Source of the DNA: Pseudonocardia kujensis
GTDB taxonomy: Bacteria; Actinomycetota; Actinomycetes; Mycobacteriales; Pseudonocardiaceae
Direction: 5' to 3'
Length of the DNA: 64,000 bases
Assembly: GCF_021283305.1 (NCBI RefSeq)
Contig: NZ_JAJSOK010000002.1
Coordinates: forward strand, 1 to 64,000
This document shows positions 48,619-58,874 of the stretch, piece after piece (position 1 is the stretch's first letter; the number at the start of each line of letters is the position of its first letter). The translations under genes were made by a program, and so were the position numbers. The notes under the pieces were generated by a model, which was not told the DNA's origin, searched no databases, and was given only the letters and a program-made list of their open reading frames with translations.

Positions 48619-49578
48619 GTGCCCGACCGCTGGGGCATCACCCTGCCGCTCTCCGGTCTCCCGCTCCGCGAGCAGCGCGCGGTGCTCGAACGGCTCCCCG
48701 ACCTCGGCTACACGGACGCCTGGAGCGCCGAGGCGGACCGGACGGACGCGTTCACGCCGCTGGTCCTGGCCGCGCAGTGGGCCCCCGCCCTGCGCCTGGG
48801 CACTGCGATCGTGCCCGCCTTCACCCGCGGCCCCGCCCTGCTCGCCCAGTCGGCGGCCACCCTGGCCAACCTGGCGCCCGGCCGGTTCGCGCTGGGCATC
48901 GGCAGCTCGTCCGACGTGATCGTGGAGGGCTGGAACGGGATCCCCTTCACGGAGCCGTACGGCCGGGTACGCGACGTCCTGCGCTTCCTCCGCGCGGCGT
49001 TCACCGGCGAACGGGTGTCCGAGGAGTGGGCGTCGTTCAGGGTGCGCGGGTTCCGGCTCGGCGAGGTGCCCGAGCAGGTGCCGCCGGTGCTGGTCGCCGC
49101 CCTGCGGCCCGGGATGCTGCGGCTCGCCGGGCGGGAGGGCGACGGCGCGATCGTCAACTGGCTCACGGCCGACGACGTCCGGGCCGTCGCGCCGCACGTG
49201 CGCGAGTACGGCAAGCCCGAGGCCGAGATCGTGGCCCGGATCTTCGTGGCGCCCGGCATGGAGCCCGACGAGGCCCGCGCGATCGGCCGCCGGCTCACCG
49301 CCGCGTACCTCAACGTCCCGGTCTACAAGGCCTTCCACCAGTGGCTGGGCCGCACCGAGCTCGGGCCGATGTGGAAGCTGTGGGCGGACGGGGACCGGCG
49401 CGGGGCGGTCGAGGCGATCCCCGACGACGTCGTCGACCGGCTGGTGCTGCACGGCCCCGCCGCGGCGGTGCGCGAGCAGGTGGAGGCCTATGTGAAGGCG
49501 GGAGTGACCACGCCCGTGCTGGCGCCGCTGGGCGGTGGGGACCCGGTCGCGACCGTCGAGGCCCTGGCGCCGCGGTAG
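48619..49578 (+). CDS. F420-dependent LLM-class oxidoreductase
   Basis: A 319-residue luciferase-like barrel. It begins WGITLPLSGLPLREQRAVLERL and has GYTDAWSAEADRTDAFTPL, LRLGTAIVPAFTRGPALLAQ, APGRFALGIGSSSDVIVEGWNG and PVLVAALRPGMLRLAGREGDGA, in the order seen in F420-dependent reductases of mycobacteria. The substrate is unknown. GTG 48619 follows GGAGGT at six bases. It converges on the TetR gene. Confidence 0.87.
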   Translation: MPDRWGITLPLSGLPLREQRAVLERLPDLGYTDAWSAEADRTDAFTPLVLAAQWAPALRLGTAIVPAFTRGPALLAQSAATLANLAPGRFALGIGSSSDVIVEGWNGIPFTEPYGRVRDVLRFLRAAFTGERVSEEWASFRVRGFRLGEVPEQVPPVLVAALRPGMLRLAGREGDGAIVNWLTADDVRAVAPHVREYGKPEAEIVARIFVAPGMEPDEARAIGRRLTAAYLNVPVYKAFHQWLGRTELGPMWKLWADGDRRGAVEAIPDDVVDRLVLHGPAAAVREQVEAYVKAGVTTPVLAPLGGGDPVATVEALAPR

Positions 49579-49593
49579 GGCGGCGCCGCCGGC

Positions 49594-50163
49594 TCAGCTC
49601 CGGGGCCGCAGCCCGTCCATCACCAGGTCGAGCAGCCGGCCGGCCTGCTCGCGCTGCTCGGGCGCGCCCGCCGACAGCGTGATCCCGGACAGCGCCGCGA
49701 TCACGTCCCCGGGGTCGACGTCGGCGCGCAGGGTGCCCTCCTTCGCGCCGGCCTCGAGGAAGCTGCCGACCGCCTCCCGCATGCGCGCCTTCGTCTCGGC
49801 GTACGGGTTGCCGCCGGTCGCCACGATCGCCCGCAGGGTGTCGGCCATCCCGCGCTTGGCCGTCATGTAGTCGACGAAGCGGTCCATCCAGGTCCGCATC
49901 GCGCGGTCCGGCGGCTCGGCCTCGAGCAGGCCCGGGACCGCGTCGCACAGCCGGGCGACCTCACTGCGGTAGGCGGCCTCGACCAGGGCCTCCCGCGTGG
50001 GGAAGTGCCGGTAGAGCGTGCCGATCCCGACGCCCGCCGCCTTGGCGATGCCCTCCAGCGAGACGTCCCGGCCGGGCTGGGAGAAGGCCTCGACGGCCAC
50101 CTCGAGCAGCCGTTCACGGTTGCGCCGCGCGTCCGCGCGCAGCGGCCGTCCCGACTCCGCCAC
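49594..50163 (-). CDS. TetR-family transcriptional regulator
   Basis: A 189-residue repressor. The helix-turn-helix is at residues about 12-60 (ERLLEVAVEAFSQPGRDVSLEGIAKAAGVGIGTLYRHFPTREALVEAAY). The C-terminal ligand and dimer domain is of the SbtR-like type. GTG 50163 is chosen because GGAGG lies seven bases upstream; ATGs at 50190 and 50193 are alternatives. It is divergent from the SDR gene and two matching 20-bp inverted repeats lie between, so it very likely represses that gene and itself. Confidence 0.9.
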   Translation of the reverse strand: MAESGRPLRADARRNRERLLEVAVEAFSQPGRDVSLEGIAKAAGVGIGTLYRHFPTREALVEAAYRSEVARLCDAVPGLLEAEPPDRAMRTWMDRFVDYMTAKRGMADTLRAIVATGGNPYAETKARMREAVGSFLEAGAKEGTLRADVDPGDVIAALSGITLSAGAPEQREQAGRLLDLVMDGLRPRS

Positions 50164-50204
50164 CGCGCCGCCTCCTGCTGTGACCTGCATCACTGTCTCC
50201 TGCC

Positions 50205-50256
50205 AACCGGAACAGCCTCCGGTTCACCCGGGTTCGGACCGGAGGCAGCTCCGGTT
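50205..50256. promoter_or_regulatory. Paired 20-bp operators for the TetR regulator
   Basis: AACCGGA-N6-TCCGGTT occupies 50205-50224, and GACCGGA-N6-TCCGGTT occupies 50237-50256. Their starts are 32 bases apart, three helical turns, on the same DNA face. They lie between the TetR start and the SDR start. Confidence 0.65.
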
Positions 50257-50316
50257 GCACTGTACGCGTCCGGGCCTCGGGCCGGGCGTGCCACGATCCT
50301 CGCGGAAGGGGTTCCC

Positions 50317-51273
50317 ATGACCGTCACGTTCACCCCCTCGATCTCCCGCCCCTTCACCGGCCCGTTCGGGGCCGACACCACCGCCGCCGAGGTCGTCGCG
50401 GGCCTCGACCTGGGCGGCCGCCGCGCCGTCGTCACCGGCGGGGCCTCCGGCATCGGGCTGGAGACCGCCCGCGCGCTCGCCTCCGCCGGCGCCTGCGTGA
50501 CCCTCGCCGTCCGCGATCTCGACGCGGGCGCGGCCACCGCCGCCGAGATCACCCGGACCACCGGCAACGAGCTCGTCTCGGTCGCCCGGCTCGACCTCAC
50601 CGACCGCACGTCCATCCGGGCCTTCGTGGCCAACTGGGACGGCCCGCTCCACATGCTGGTCCTCAACGCCGGGGTCATGGCCGCGCCGCTGACCCGGACC
50701 GCCGACCACTGGGAGCTGCAGTTCGCCACCAACCACCTCGGGCACTTCGCCCTCGCCACCGGCCTGCACCCGGCGCTCGTCGCCGCGGACGGGGCGCGGG
50801 TGGTGTCGGTGTCCTCGGCGGCGCACCTGCGCTCGCCGATCGTGTTCGACGACGTGCACTTCCACGGCCGCGCCTACGACCCGTGGACCGCCTACGGGCA
50901 GTCCAAGACCGCGAACGTGCTGTTCGCGGTGCAGGCCAACCGCCAGTGGGGCGGGGACGGCATCCACGTCAACGCGCTCAGCCCGGGCGGGATCCGGACC
51001 AACCTGCAGCGCCACCTCGGCCCGGCGGACCGCGTCGCACTGGAGGAACGGGGCGCCGCGACGGGCTGGAAGACGCCCGAGCAGGGGGCCGCGACCTCGG
51101 TGCTGCTCGCCGCATCGCCCCTGGTGGAGGGCATCGGCGGGCGCTACTTCGAGGACTGCGCGGAGGCCGGGCGGCACGTGCCGGGCACCTACCGGGGCGT
51201 CGCGGACTACGCCGTGGACCCGGAGTCGGCGGAGCGGCTGTGGGACGTCTCGATGGCGACGATCAGGGTCTGA
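50317..51273 (+). CDS. Short-chain dehydrogenase/reductase
   Basis: A 318-residue SDR. The cofactor loop is VTGGASGIGLETA (residues about 40-52), then NAGVMAAP, the catalytic Ser in VVSVSSAAH, and the YGQSK Tyr-Lys pair. It resembles the retinol-dehydrogenase/oxidoreductase group. The extra 30 N-terminal residues are usual for that group. ATG 50317 has GGAAGGGG upstream. It is probably derepressed when a ligand binds the divergent TetR protein. Confidence 0.92.
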   Translation: MTVTFTPSISRPFTGPFGADTTAAEVVAGLDLGGRRAVVTGGASGIGLETARALASAGACVTLAVRDLDAGAATAAEITRTTGNELVSVARLDLTDRTSIRAFVANWDGPLHMLVLNAGVMAAPLTRTADHWELQFATNHLGHFALATGLHPALVAADGARVVSVSSAAHLRSPIVFDDVHFHGRAYDPWTAYGQSKTANVLFAVQANRQWGGDGIHVNALSPGGIRTNLQRHLGPADRVALEERGAATGWKTPEQGAATSVLLAASPLVEGIGGRYFEDCAEAGRHVPGTYRGVADYAVDPESAERLWDVSMATIRV

Positions 51274-51300
51274 CGCTCGGCTCCGGCTCAGGATCGAGGA

Positions 51301-52029
51301 TCATCTGCCTCCGGACCGAGGGTCGGCTTCGCCTCCGGACCGAGGGTCGGCTCCGCCTCCGGCGCCGAACACCCCGACCCGGTCCAGGTGGGCCCGCAGC
51401 AGCTCGCCGATGTGCAGCATGTGGTCGCGCATGGCCGCCCGGGCCGCCTCCGCGTCCCGGGCGGCCAGTGCCGCGAGCACCGGGCCGTGGTCGCGCACCG
51501 AGGCCTCGACCCAGCCGTCGACCCGGCCGTAGTGGCTGCGCGGCAGGTACTTCAGCGACATCGTGAGCTGGGTCTGCAGCCGCGCGGAGAGGCCCGGCCG
51601 GTTGATCGCCGAGTGGATCTCGTGGTTGACCTGGAACACCTCGTCGAGATCGCCGGCCCGGGCGGCGTCGGCCAGCACGCCCTGCATCTCGTGCAGCCGG
51701 CCCACCTCGGCGTCGGGGAGCAGGTCCACGGCCCGCGCCGCCAGCTCACCCTCGATGAACGCGGCCACGGCGAACATGTCCACGACGTCGCGCTCGGTCA
51801 GCGGCACCACCCGGAACCCGCGCCGGGGCTCCCAGCGCACCGCGCCCTCGCTGTGCAGCACCATCAGCGCCTCGCGGACCGGCGTGGCGCTCACCCCGAG
51901 CCGCTCGGCGAGCTGCTCCGTACGCAGGTAGTCCGCGCCGCGGAGCTCCCCGGACATGATCGCCTCGCGCACGACCATCGCGACGTGCTCGGACAGCTGG
52001 CGTCGCTCCGTCCCGACCGGGATCGCCAT
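51301..52029 (-). CDS. GntR-family regulator with FCD domain
   Basis: A 242-residue regulator. The winged helix spans residues about 8-75 (LSEHVAMVVREAIMSGEL, LAERLGVSATPVREALMVLHSEG). An FCD effector domain follows, with DVVDMFAVAAFIEGELAARA, HEIHSAI and a metal-binding His pattern ending MRDHMLHI. FadR-type regulators respond to organic acids. The last 20 residues are an in-frame duplicate of EADPRSGG from a 24-bp tandem repeat. ATG 52029 lies six bases after TAGGCT. Confidence 0.9.
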   Translation of the reverse strand: MAIPVGTERRQLSEHVAMVVREAIMSGELRGADYLRTEQLAERLGVSATPVREALMVLHSEGAVRWEPRRGFRVVPLTERDVVDMFAVAAFIEGELAARAVDLLPDAEVGRLHEMQGVLADAARAGDLDEVFQVNHEIHSAINRPGLSARLQTQLTMSLKYLPRSHYGRVDGWVEASVRDHGPVLAALAARDAEAARAAMRDHMLHIGELLRAHLDRVGVFGAGGGADPRSGGEADPRSGGR

Positions 52030-52067
52030 CCCGGCAGCCTACGGGGCCCCCGGCGCCGCGCCGGAGA

Positions 52068-52935
52068 TCAGGCGGGGGCCGGGTCGGCCGGCGCGGGCGC
52101 GGCGCCGGCGGGCCCGGCCGGGCTCGCCGCTCCCATCCCGTGCCGGGCGAGGAAGTCCAGGGCCAGGTCCGCGGCCTGCCGCCAGGTCGAGTCGACGACG
52201 AACGAGTGGCCGGCCCCGGGGAGCGCGGCCCACTCGGTCACGCCGGGGCTGCGCGAGAGGATCCGGTACGCGGCCCGGCTCGTCGCCTGCGGCACCGTCC
52301 GGTCCTTCCCGGCGCCGACGACGAGCAGGGGCCCGCGGTCGCGGTGCACGTCGACCGAGGCCTCGCTGTGCAGCGCGAAGTTGGCGGTCGCGGCCTGGAA
52401 CAGCGGCTTCATCGGCGAGGGGACGGCGTAGGCGTCGTACAGGGCGTCGGACTCCTCCCGGCCGACGGCATTGGCGAAGCCCGCGTGCCAGGAGTCCTTC
52501 GAGTGGATCCAGCTCCGGGTGCGCAGCCGCGGCTTGCCGAGGACCGGGAACGCCGTCCTCAGCTGCGCGGGCGGGAGCACCAGGTTGCCCTTGAACTGGG
52601 CCGGCGACAGCGCGATGCACGCCCGGGCGCAGCCCTGGCCCATCAGCTTCTCGGCGATCAGCCGCCGAACGAGTGGCCGATCACGATCGGCCGGTCCGGC
52701 AGCTCGGAGATCAGCGCCGCGAAGTGGTCCGTGACCACGGAGAGGCCGCGGTTCGCGACCGCCTCCGGATCGGCCGGCACTCCTCGATGCTCGGCGCCTC
52801 GCCGGGCCAGCCCGGGGCGACGGGCGCGTAGCCGCGCTCGGTGAGCAGCTCGAGCCACGGCGTCCAGCTCGTCGCGTGCAGCCAGAGTCCGTGGACGAGG
52901 ACGACGGGGATCGGGGCGGGCGCGGGGATCGACAC
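52068..52935 (-). pseudogene. Alpha/beta-hydrolase gene with two frameshifts
   Basis: The GTG at 52935 has GGAGG six bases upstream and encodes a normal start, IPVVLVHGLWLHATSWTPWL. The frame is lost near 52772 after EAPSIEEC, continues in a second frame (DPEAVANRGLSVVTDHF to the nucleophile elbow VIGHSFGG), and is lost again near 52662, after which RLIAEKLMGQGCARACIALS and the rest run to 52068. Each break can be explained by one missing base. The catalytic His region (GAGHSFVVD) is intact. It is either a recent pseudogene or contains two sequencing errors. Confidence 0.8.
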
Positions 52936-53138
52936 GGGTGTCCTCCGTGGATGGCCGGAAGCCGCAGCGTAGGGCGGTTCCGGAGGACGGTCGATCGCCC
53001 GGATGCCGGAGCCGCGGGTCGTTCCGCGGGCACGGACGGGCAGGGTCGGGCGCCGGCGGGCCCGGCCGGCCACCCCTCGTCGTCGAACCGATGTCCCCGG
53101 CGGGATTACCGGCCGATCACGTGGGGCAGACTGCCGGT

Positions 53139-55184
<2,046 letters not shown>

Positions 55185-55275
55185 TCGAGTGTGACGACCA
55201 CTGCGCCGGACGGCGTAACGCCGGGCGGTCGGTGACGACTACAGAGGCGGGAGTCATCCGTTCGAGGGAGTCGTC

Positions 55276-55476
55276 GTGCCCGACCGTCACACAGCGTGGG
55301 GAGCCTCCGGCTGGGGGTTCAACGCCCGCGAGCCCTGGGCGCCGCCGAGGTTCACCGCCGAGCCGGCCGCCGAGGAGCGCGGGTCCGCGGGCCGGGCCTC
55401 CCTGGTCGTCCTCGCCGTGCTGAGCGTCCTGCTGGCGGGCACCGCGTACTCCTACGGCGTCCTCCACCTGTTCTGA
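55276..55476 (+). CDS. Small single-pass membrane protein
   Basis: A 66-residue protein: a Trp- and Pro-containing polar N-terminus (WGASGWGFNAREPW) followed by one hydrophobic helix (SLVVLAVLSVLLAGTAYSYG) at the C-terminus. GTG 55276 follows GAGGGA. I recognise no family. It lies between nadE and an MFS gene with independent spacing from both. Confidence 0.5.
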   Translation: MPDRHTAWGASGWGFNAREPWAPPRFTAEPAAEERGSAGRASLVVLAVLSVLLAGTAYSYGVLHLF

Positions 55477-55494
55477 CCCGCCCGGCGGCGGCCG

Positions 55495-55505
55495 GCGATG
55501 AGTTC
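55495..55505 (+). promoter_or_regulatory. GCGATGAGTTC element, 62 bases before the MFS gene
   Basis: Identical to the element at 19253, and also exactly 62 bases before the start codon. A CCGCGGTC block follows at the same distance as CCACGGTC does there. Confidence 0.5.
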
Positions 55506-55556
55506 CGGGCCGCGCCGCGGTCCCCCTTCCGTAGCCCACGCGGAAGGAGACCCCCG

Positions 55557-57140
55557 ATGAGCACGCCGACCACGCCGCCCTCCGTGCCCGCCCGGGCGGG
55601 CCGCCGGGAGTGGACCGGCCTGGCCGTGCTCGCGCTGGCCTGCCTGCTCTACGTCATGGACCTGACGGTGCTGCAGCTCGCGCTCCCGCAGCTCAGTGCG
55701 GACCTGCGGCCGTCGAGCAGCCAGCTGCTGTGGATCGTCGACGTCTACGGGTTCATGGTCGCGGGCGCGCTCGTCACCATGGGCACCCTCGGCGACCGGA
55801 TCGGCCGCCGGCGGCTGCTGCTCGTCGGCGCCGCCGCCTTCGGCCTCACCTCGGTGCTCGCGGCCTTCTCCACCACGCCCGAGATGCTGATCGCGAGCCG
55901 CGCCCTGCTGGGCCTGTCCGGGGCGACGATCGCCCCCTCCACCCTCTCGCTGATCTTCCACATGTTCCGCGACCCGCGGGAGCGCTCGCTGGCCGTCGGG
56001 ATCTGGATCGGCGCCTTCTCGGCCGGCAGCGGCGTCGGCCCGGTGCTGGGCGGCGTGCTGCTCGGCCACTTCTGGTGGGGCTCGGTGTTCCTGCTGGCGC
56101 TGCCGGTGATGGGTGCGCTGCTGGTCGTGGGCCCCCGCGTGCTCCCGGAGTTCCGCGACCCCGCCGCCGGCCGGCTCGACGTGCTCAGCGCCGCCCTGTC
56201 CGTCGTCGCGCTGCTCACCGTGGTGTTCGGCGTCAAGCGCATCGCCGAGCACGGGCCGGGCGTCGGGGCGTTCGGGGCGATCGCCGCCGGCCTGCTCGTC
56301 GGGGCGCTGTGGGTGCGCCGGCAGCGCCGGCTCACCGCGCCCATGATCGACGTGCGGCTCTTCCGGAACCGCCGGTTCACCGCGGCGCTGGCGGTCAACT
56401 TCCTCGCGATCTTCGTGATGATCGGCTACTTCCTCTTCGTCGCGCAGTACCTGCAGCTCGTGCTCGGCCAGGCGGCGCTGGAGGCCGGGCTGTGGTCGCT
56501 GCCGTCGGCCGCCGCCTTCGTGCTCGCCTCCCAGCTGGCGCCGCGCGTGCTCGGCGGGGCCCGGCCGGCATACGTCGTCGCGGGCGGGCTGGCCTGCGCG
56601 GCCGCCGGGATGTTCGTGCTCACCACGGTCACCGCGCAGCAGGGCCTGGGCGCGCTGGTCCTCGCCTCGGTCGTCATCTCGCTCGGAATGGGACCGGTGT
56701 TCGGCCTGACCACCGAGATGGTGGTCGGCTCGGCGCCCGAGGAGAAGGCGGGCGCGGCCTCGGGCATCTCGGAGACCGCGGCCGAGCTCGGCGGGGCGCT
56801 CGGGATCGCCGTCCTGGGCAGCATCGGCGTGGCGCTCTACCGCGGCGGGATCGCCGGGGCGCTCCCGGCCGGGGTCCCCGCCGAGGCGGCGGCCGCCGCC
56901 GAGGACACACTGGGCGGGGCCGCGCGCGTGGCGGCCGAGCTGCCGGCGCCCGTGGGCGGCGCGCTGCTCGGGGTGGCCCGCGAGGCGTTCGTGACCGGCA
57001 TGCAGGTCACCTCGTTCGCCGCCGGCTGCCTCGCGGTGGTCATCGCCGTCGTCGCGGGCGTGGCCCTCCGGCACGCGCGGCCGGCCGAGCAGACCGCGTC
57101 CGGCGTGCCCGCGCCGCAGCCCGAGCCCTGTCCGGCCTGA
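55557..57140 (+). CDS. MFS drug transporter (DHA2, 14 helices)
   Basis: A 527-residue antiporter. The N-terminus has DLTVLQLALPQLSADL, typical of the EmrB/QacA group, and motif A is GDRIGRRRLLLVG. Motif C-like ALLGLSGATIAPSTLSLI and 14 hydrophobic segments fit the DHA2 family. It exports hydrophobic or cationic compounds with proton influx. ATG 55557 follows GGAAGGAGA. The GCGATGAGTTC element upstream suggests control shared with the hydrolase at 19315. Confidence 0.92.
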   Translation: MSTPTTPPSVPARAGRREWTGLAVLALACLLYVMDLTVLQLALPQLSADLRPSSSQLLWIVDVYGFMVAGALVTMGTLGDRIGRRRLLLVGAAAFGLTSVLAAFSTTPEMLIASRALLGLSGATIAPSTLSLIFHMFRDPRERSLAVGIWIGAFSAGSGVGPVLGGVLLGHFWWGSVFLLALPVMGALLVVGPRVLPEFRDPAAGRLDVLSAALSVVALLTVVFGVKRIAEHGPGVGAFGAIAAGLLVGALWVRRQRRLTAPMIDVRLFRNRRFTAALAVNFLAIFVMIGYFLFVAQYLQLVLGQAALEAGLWSLPSAAAFVLASQLAPRVLGGARPAYVVAGGLACAAAGMFVLTTVTAQQGLGALVLASVVISLGMGPVFGLTTEMVVGSAPEEKAGAASGISETAAELGGALGIAVLGSIGVALYRGGIAGALPAGVPAEAAAAAEDTLGGAARVAAELPAPVGGALLGVAREAFVTGMQVTSFAAGCLAVVIAVVAGVALRHARPAEQTASGVPAPQPEPCPA

Positions 57141-57149
57141 CCAGATGGG

Positions 57150-58316
57150 TCAGATCAGCAGGGCGGCGACGACCTCGGCGGGCGACGGCATCGCGGCGAT
57201 CTCCCGGGCCACCGCTGCGGCGACGGCCCGGGGTTCCGGGTCCGTGAGCAGCGACGACGCGGTCTCGGCGACGGCCTCGGTCGTCGCCTCGCCGGGCAGC
57301 AGCCGCCGGCCGGCGCCGACGGAGACCACGGCCCCGGCGTTGTCGAACTGGTCGGCGCCCTGCGGCAGGACCAGCTGCGGCACCCCGTTCGCCAGCGCGC
57401 CGAGCGTGGTGCCCGACCCACCGTGGTGCACGACGAGCGCGGCGTACGGCAGCAGGTCCGCCTGCGGCACCCACTGCTCGACACGCACGGTCGCGGGCAG
57501 GTCGTCGACCAGGGCGGCGTCGATCATCGGCCCCGCCGCGACGAGGACCCGGGCGGGCAGCCGCCCGAGCGCCCGGATCGCCGTCCGTAGCACGCTCCCC
57601 TCGGCGAACGCCGTGCCGAGGGTGAGGTAGACCAGGGGAGGACCCGGCTCGCCCACCCAGTCCGGCAGGGGCGCGGGTTCCGCGAACGGCACCGGACGCA
57701 GCGGCACCCGGGGCGCCCGGTCCGGCGTGAACGCGGCCAGGAAGTCCGGGTCCTGCAGCGACCCGGGACAGATGTCGAGGAAGGGGTCGCCGAGCCCCGG
57801 CCCGGCGACGGCCGCGGGGTCCAGGCCCAGCTCCGCAGCCAGTCCGCCGACGTGGTCGCCGGCGCGGGCGAGCAGCTTCCCGCCCGCCACCCGGCCGAAC
57901 CCGTGGCACAGCCCGCGCACGCCCGCCACCTTCGCCGCGAGTCCGGCGCCGAGGTCGCCCGCCTCGTGCACCACGACGTCCGGGCGCAGCTCCGCCAGCA
58001 CCGGCGCGAGGTCCGCGGCGGTGCGGCGCGGCAGCACCTCGCCGAAGACCCGCCCGGCCATCGCCATCACCTCGTCCGGCGGGGTGGTGAACCGGGCGCT
58101 CGGGTCCTTGCCCGACTGCGCCCACACCTGCCCGAACGCCTCCCGGATCTCGCCGCCGGCCGCGACCGGCCGGAACCCGAGCCGCTCGACGAGCGGGTGG
58201 AAGCTCGGCGCCGTCGCGTAGGACACCTCGTGCCCGGCCGCACGCGCCGCGATCGCGAAGGGCAGCAGCGGGTAGGTGTGCCCGTGGGCGGCGATGCTCG
58301 AGATCAGGACGCGCAC
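57150..58316 (-). CDS. GT1-family glycosyltransferase
   Basis: A 388-residue GT-B enzyme of the macrolide/natural-product glycosyltransferase type. The N-terminal half begins RVLISSIAAHGHTYPLLPFAIAARAAGHEV. The donor-binding half has VEQWVPQADLLPYAALVVHHGGSGTTLGALANGVPQLVLPQGADQFDNA, the conserved nucleotide-sugar motif. It may detoxify or decorate small molecules; it ends ten bases from the convergent MFS drug exporter, but the two are not co-transcribed. GTG 58316 lies six bases after TAGATT. Confidence 0.9.
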   Translation of the reverse strand: MRVLISSIAAHGHTYPLLPFAIAARAAGHEVSYATAPSFHPLVERLGFRPVAAGGEIREAFGQVWAQSGKDPSARFTTPPDEVMAMAGRVFGEVLPRRTAADLAPVLAELRPDVVVHEAGDLGAGLAAKVAGVRGLCHGFGRVAGGKLLARAGDHVGGLAAELGLDPAAVAGPGLGDPFLDICPGSLQDPDFLAAFTPDRAPRVPLRPVPFAEPAPLPDWVGEPGPPLVYLTLGTAFAEGSVLRTAIRALGRLPARVLVAAGPMIDAALVDDLPATVRVEQWVPQADLLPYAALVVHHGGSGTTLGALANGVPQLVLPQGADQFDNAGAVVSVGAGRRLLPGEATTEAVAETASSLLTDPEPRAVAAAVAREIAAMPSPAEVVAALLI

Positions 58317-58350
58317 CCGTCCAATCTAGGACCGTTGCGCGGCGTACCGG

Positions 58351-58515
58351 TCACCCGCCGCGCGCGGCGAGGCCCGCGAGCTCCTCCCGGCGGGCCGCCC
58401 TGTCGTCGGCGGTGACCGCGGCCGGCAGGCGCTCGGCGAGGTCGGCGAGCAGCGCCTGCCACTCGGCCACGAGCGGCTCCAGGAGCACGGCCTCGCGGGA
58501 GTCGAAGTAGCGCGG
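58351..58515 (-). pseudogene. Internal fragment of a TetR-family regulator
   Basis: About 55 codons remain: RYFDSREAVLLEPLVAEW is what follows the recognition helix in many TetR proteins, and the frame ends at 58351. The helix-turn-helix itself is missing, cut off where the SDR fragment begins at about 58519. No start codon or ribosome site. Confidence 0.6.
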
Positions 58516-58518
58516 AAG

Positions 58519-58864
58519 CTCGTCGTCGTCACCGGGGCCAACAGCGGCACCGGCAAGGAGGCCGCACGGCGGCTCGCCGGGGCCGGCGCCCGAATGGTCC
58601 TGGCTGTCCGGACGCCGGAGAAGGGCGAGGCCGCGAAGGCCGAGATCCTGCGCGAGCACCCCGCGGCGCAGCTGGAGGTCCGCCGGGTCGACCTGGCCGA
58701 CCTCGTGTCCGTCGAGGAGTTCGCGGCCGACCTGCTCGCCGCGGGCACGCCCGTCGACACCCTGGTCGACAACGCCGCGCCGGGCGCGGGACGCCGACCT
58801 GGCCGCCCGGCTCTGGGCCGAGTCCGAGCGGCTCACCGGCGTCGCGCTCCCGGTGCCGGCGTGA
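58519..58864 (+). pseudogene. Remains of a short-chain dehydrogenase gene
   Basis: The N-terminal part (VVTGANSGTGKEAARRLAGAG, then MVLAVRTPEKGEAA) runs to DTLVDNAAPGAG. The frame then shifts and only the usual SDR C-terminal tail, ADLAARLWAESERLTGV, is left before a stop at 58864. The Ser-Tyr-Lys catalytic region is deleted. It abuts the TetR fragment, so both probably derive from one divergent regulator-dehydrogenase pair that collapsed. Confidence 0.75.
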
Positions 58865-58874
58865 CCGGCGTGAC

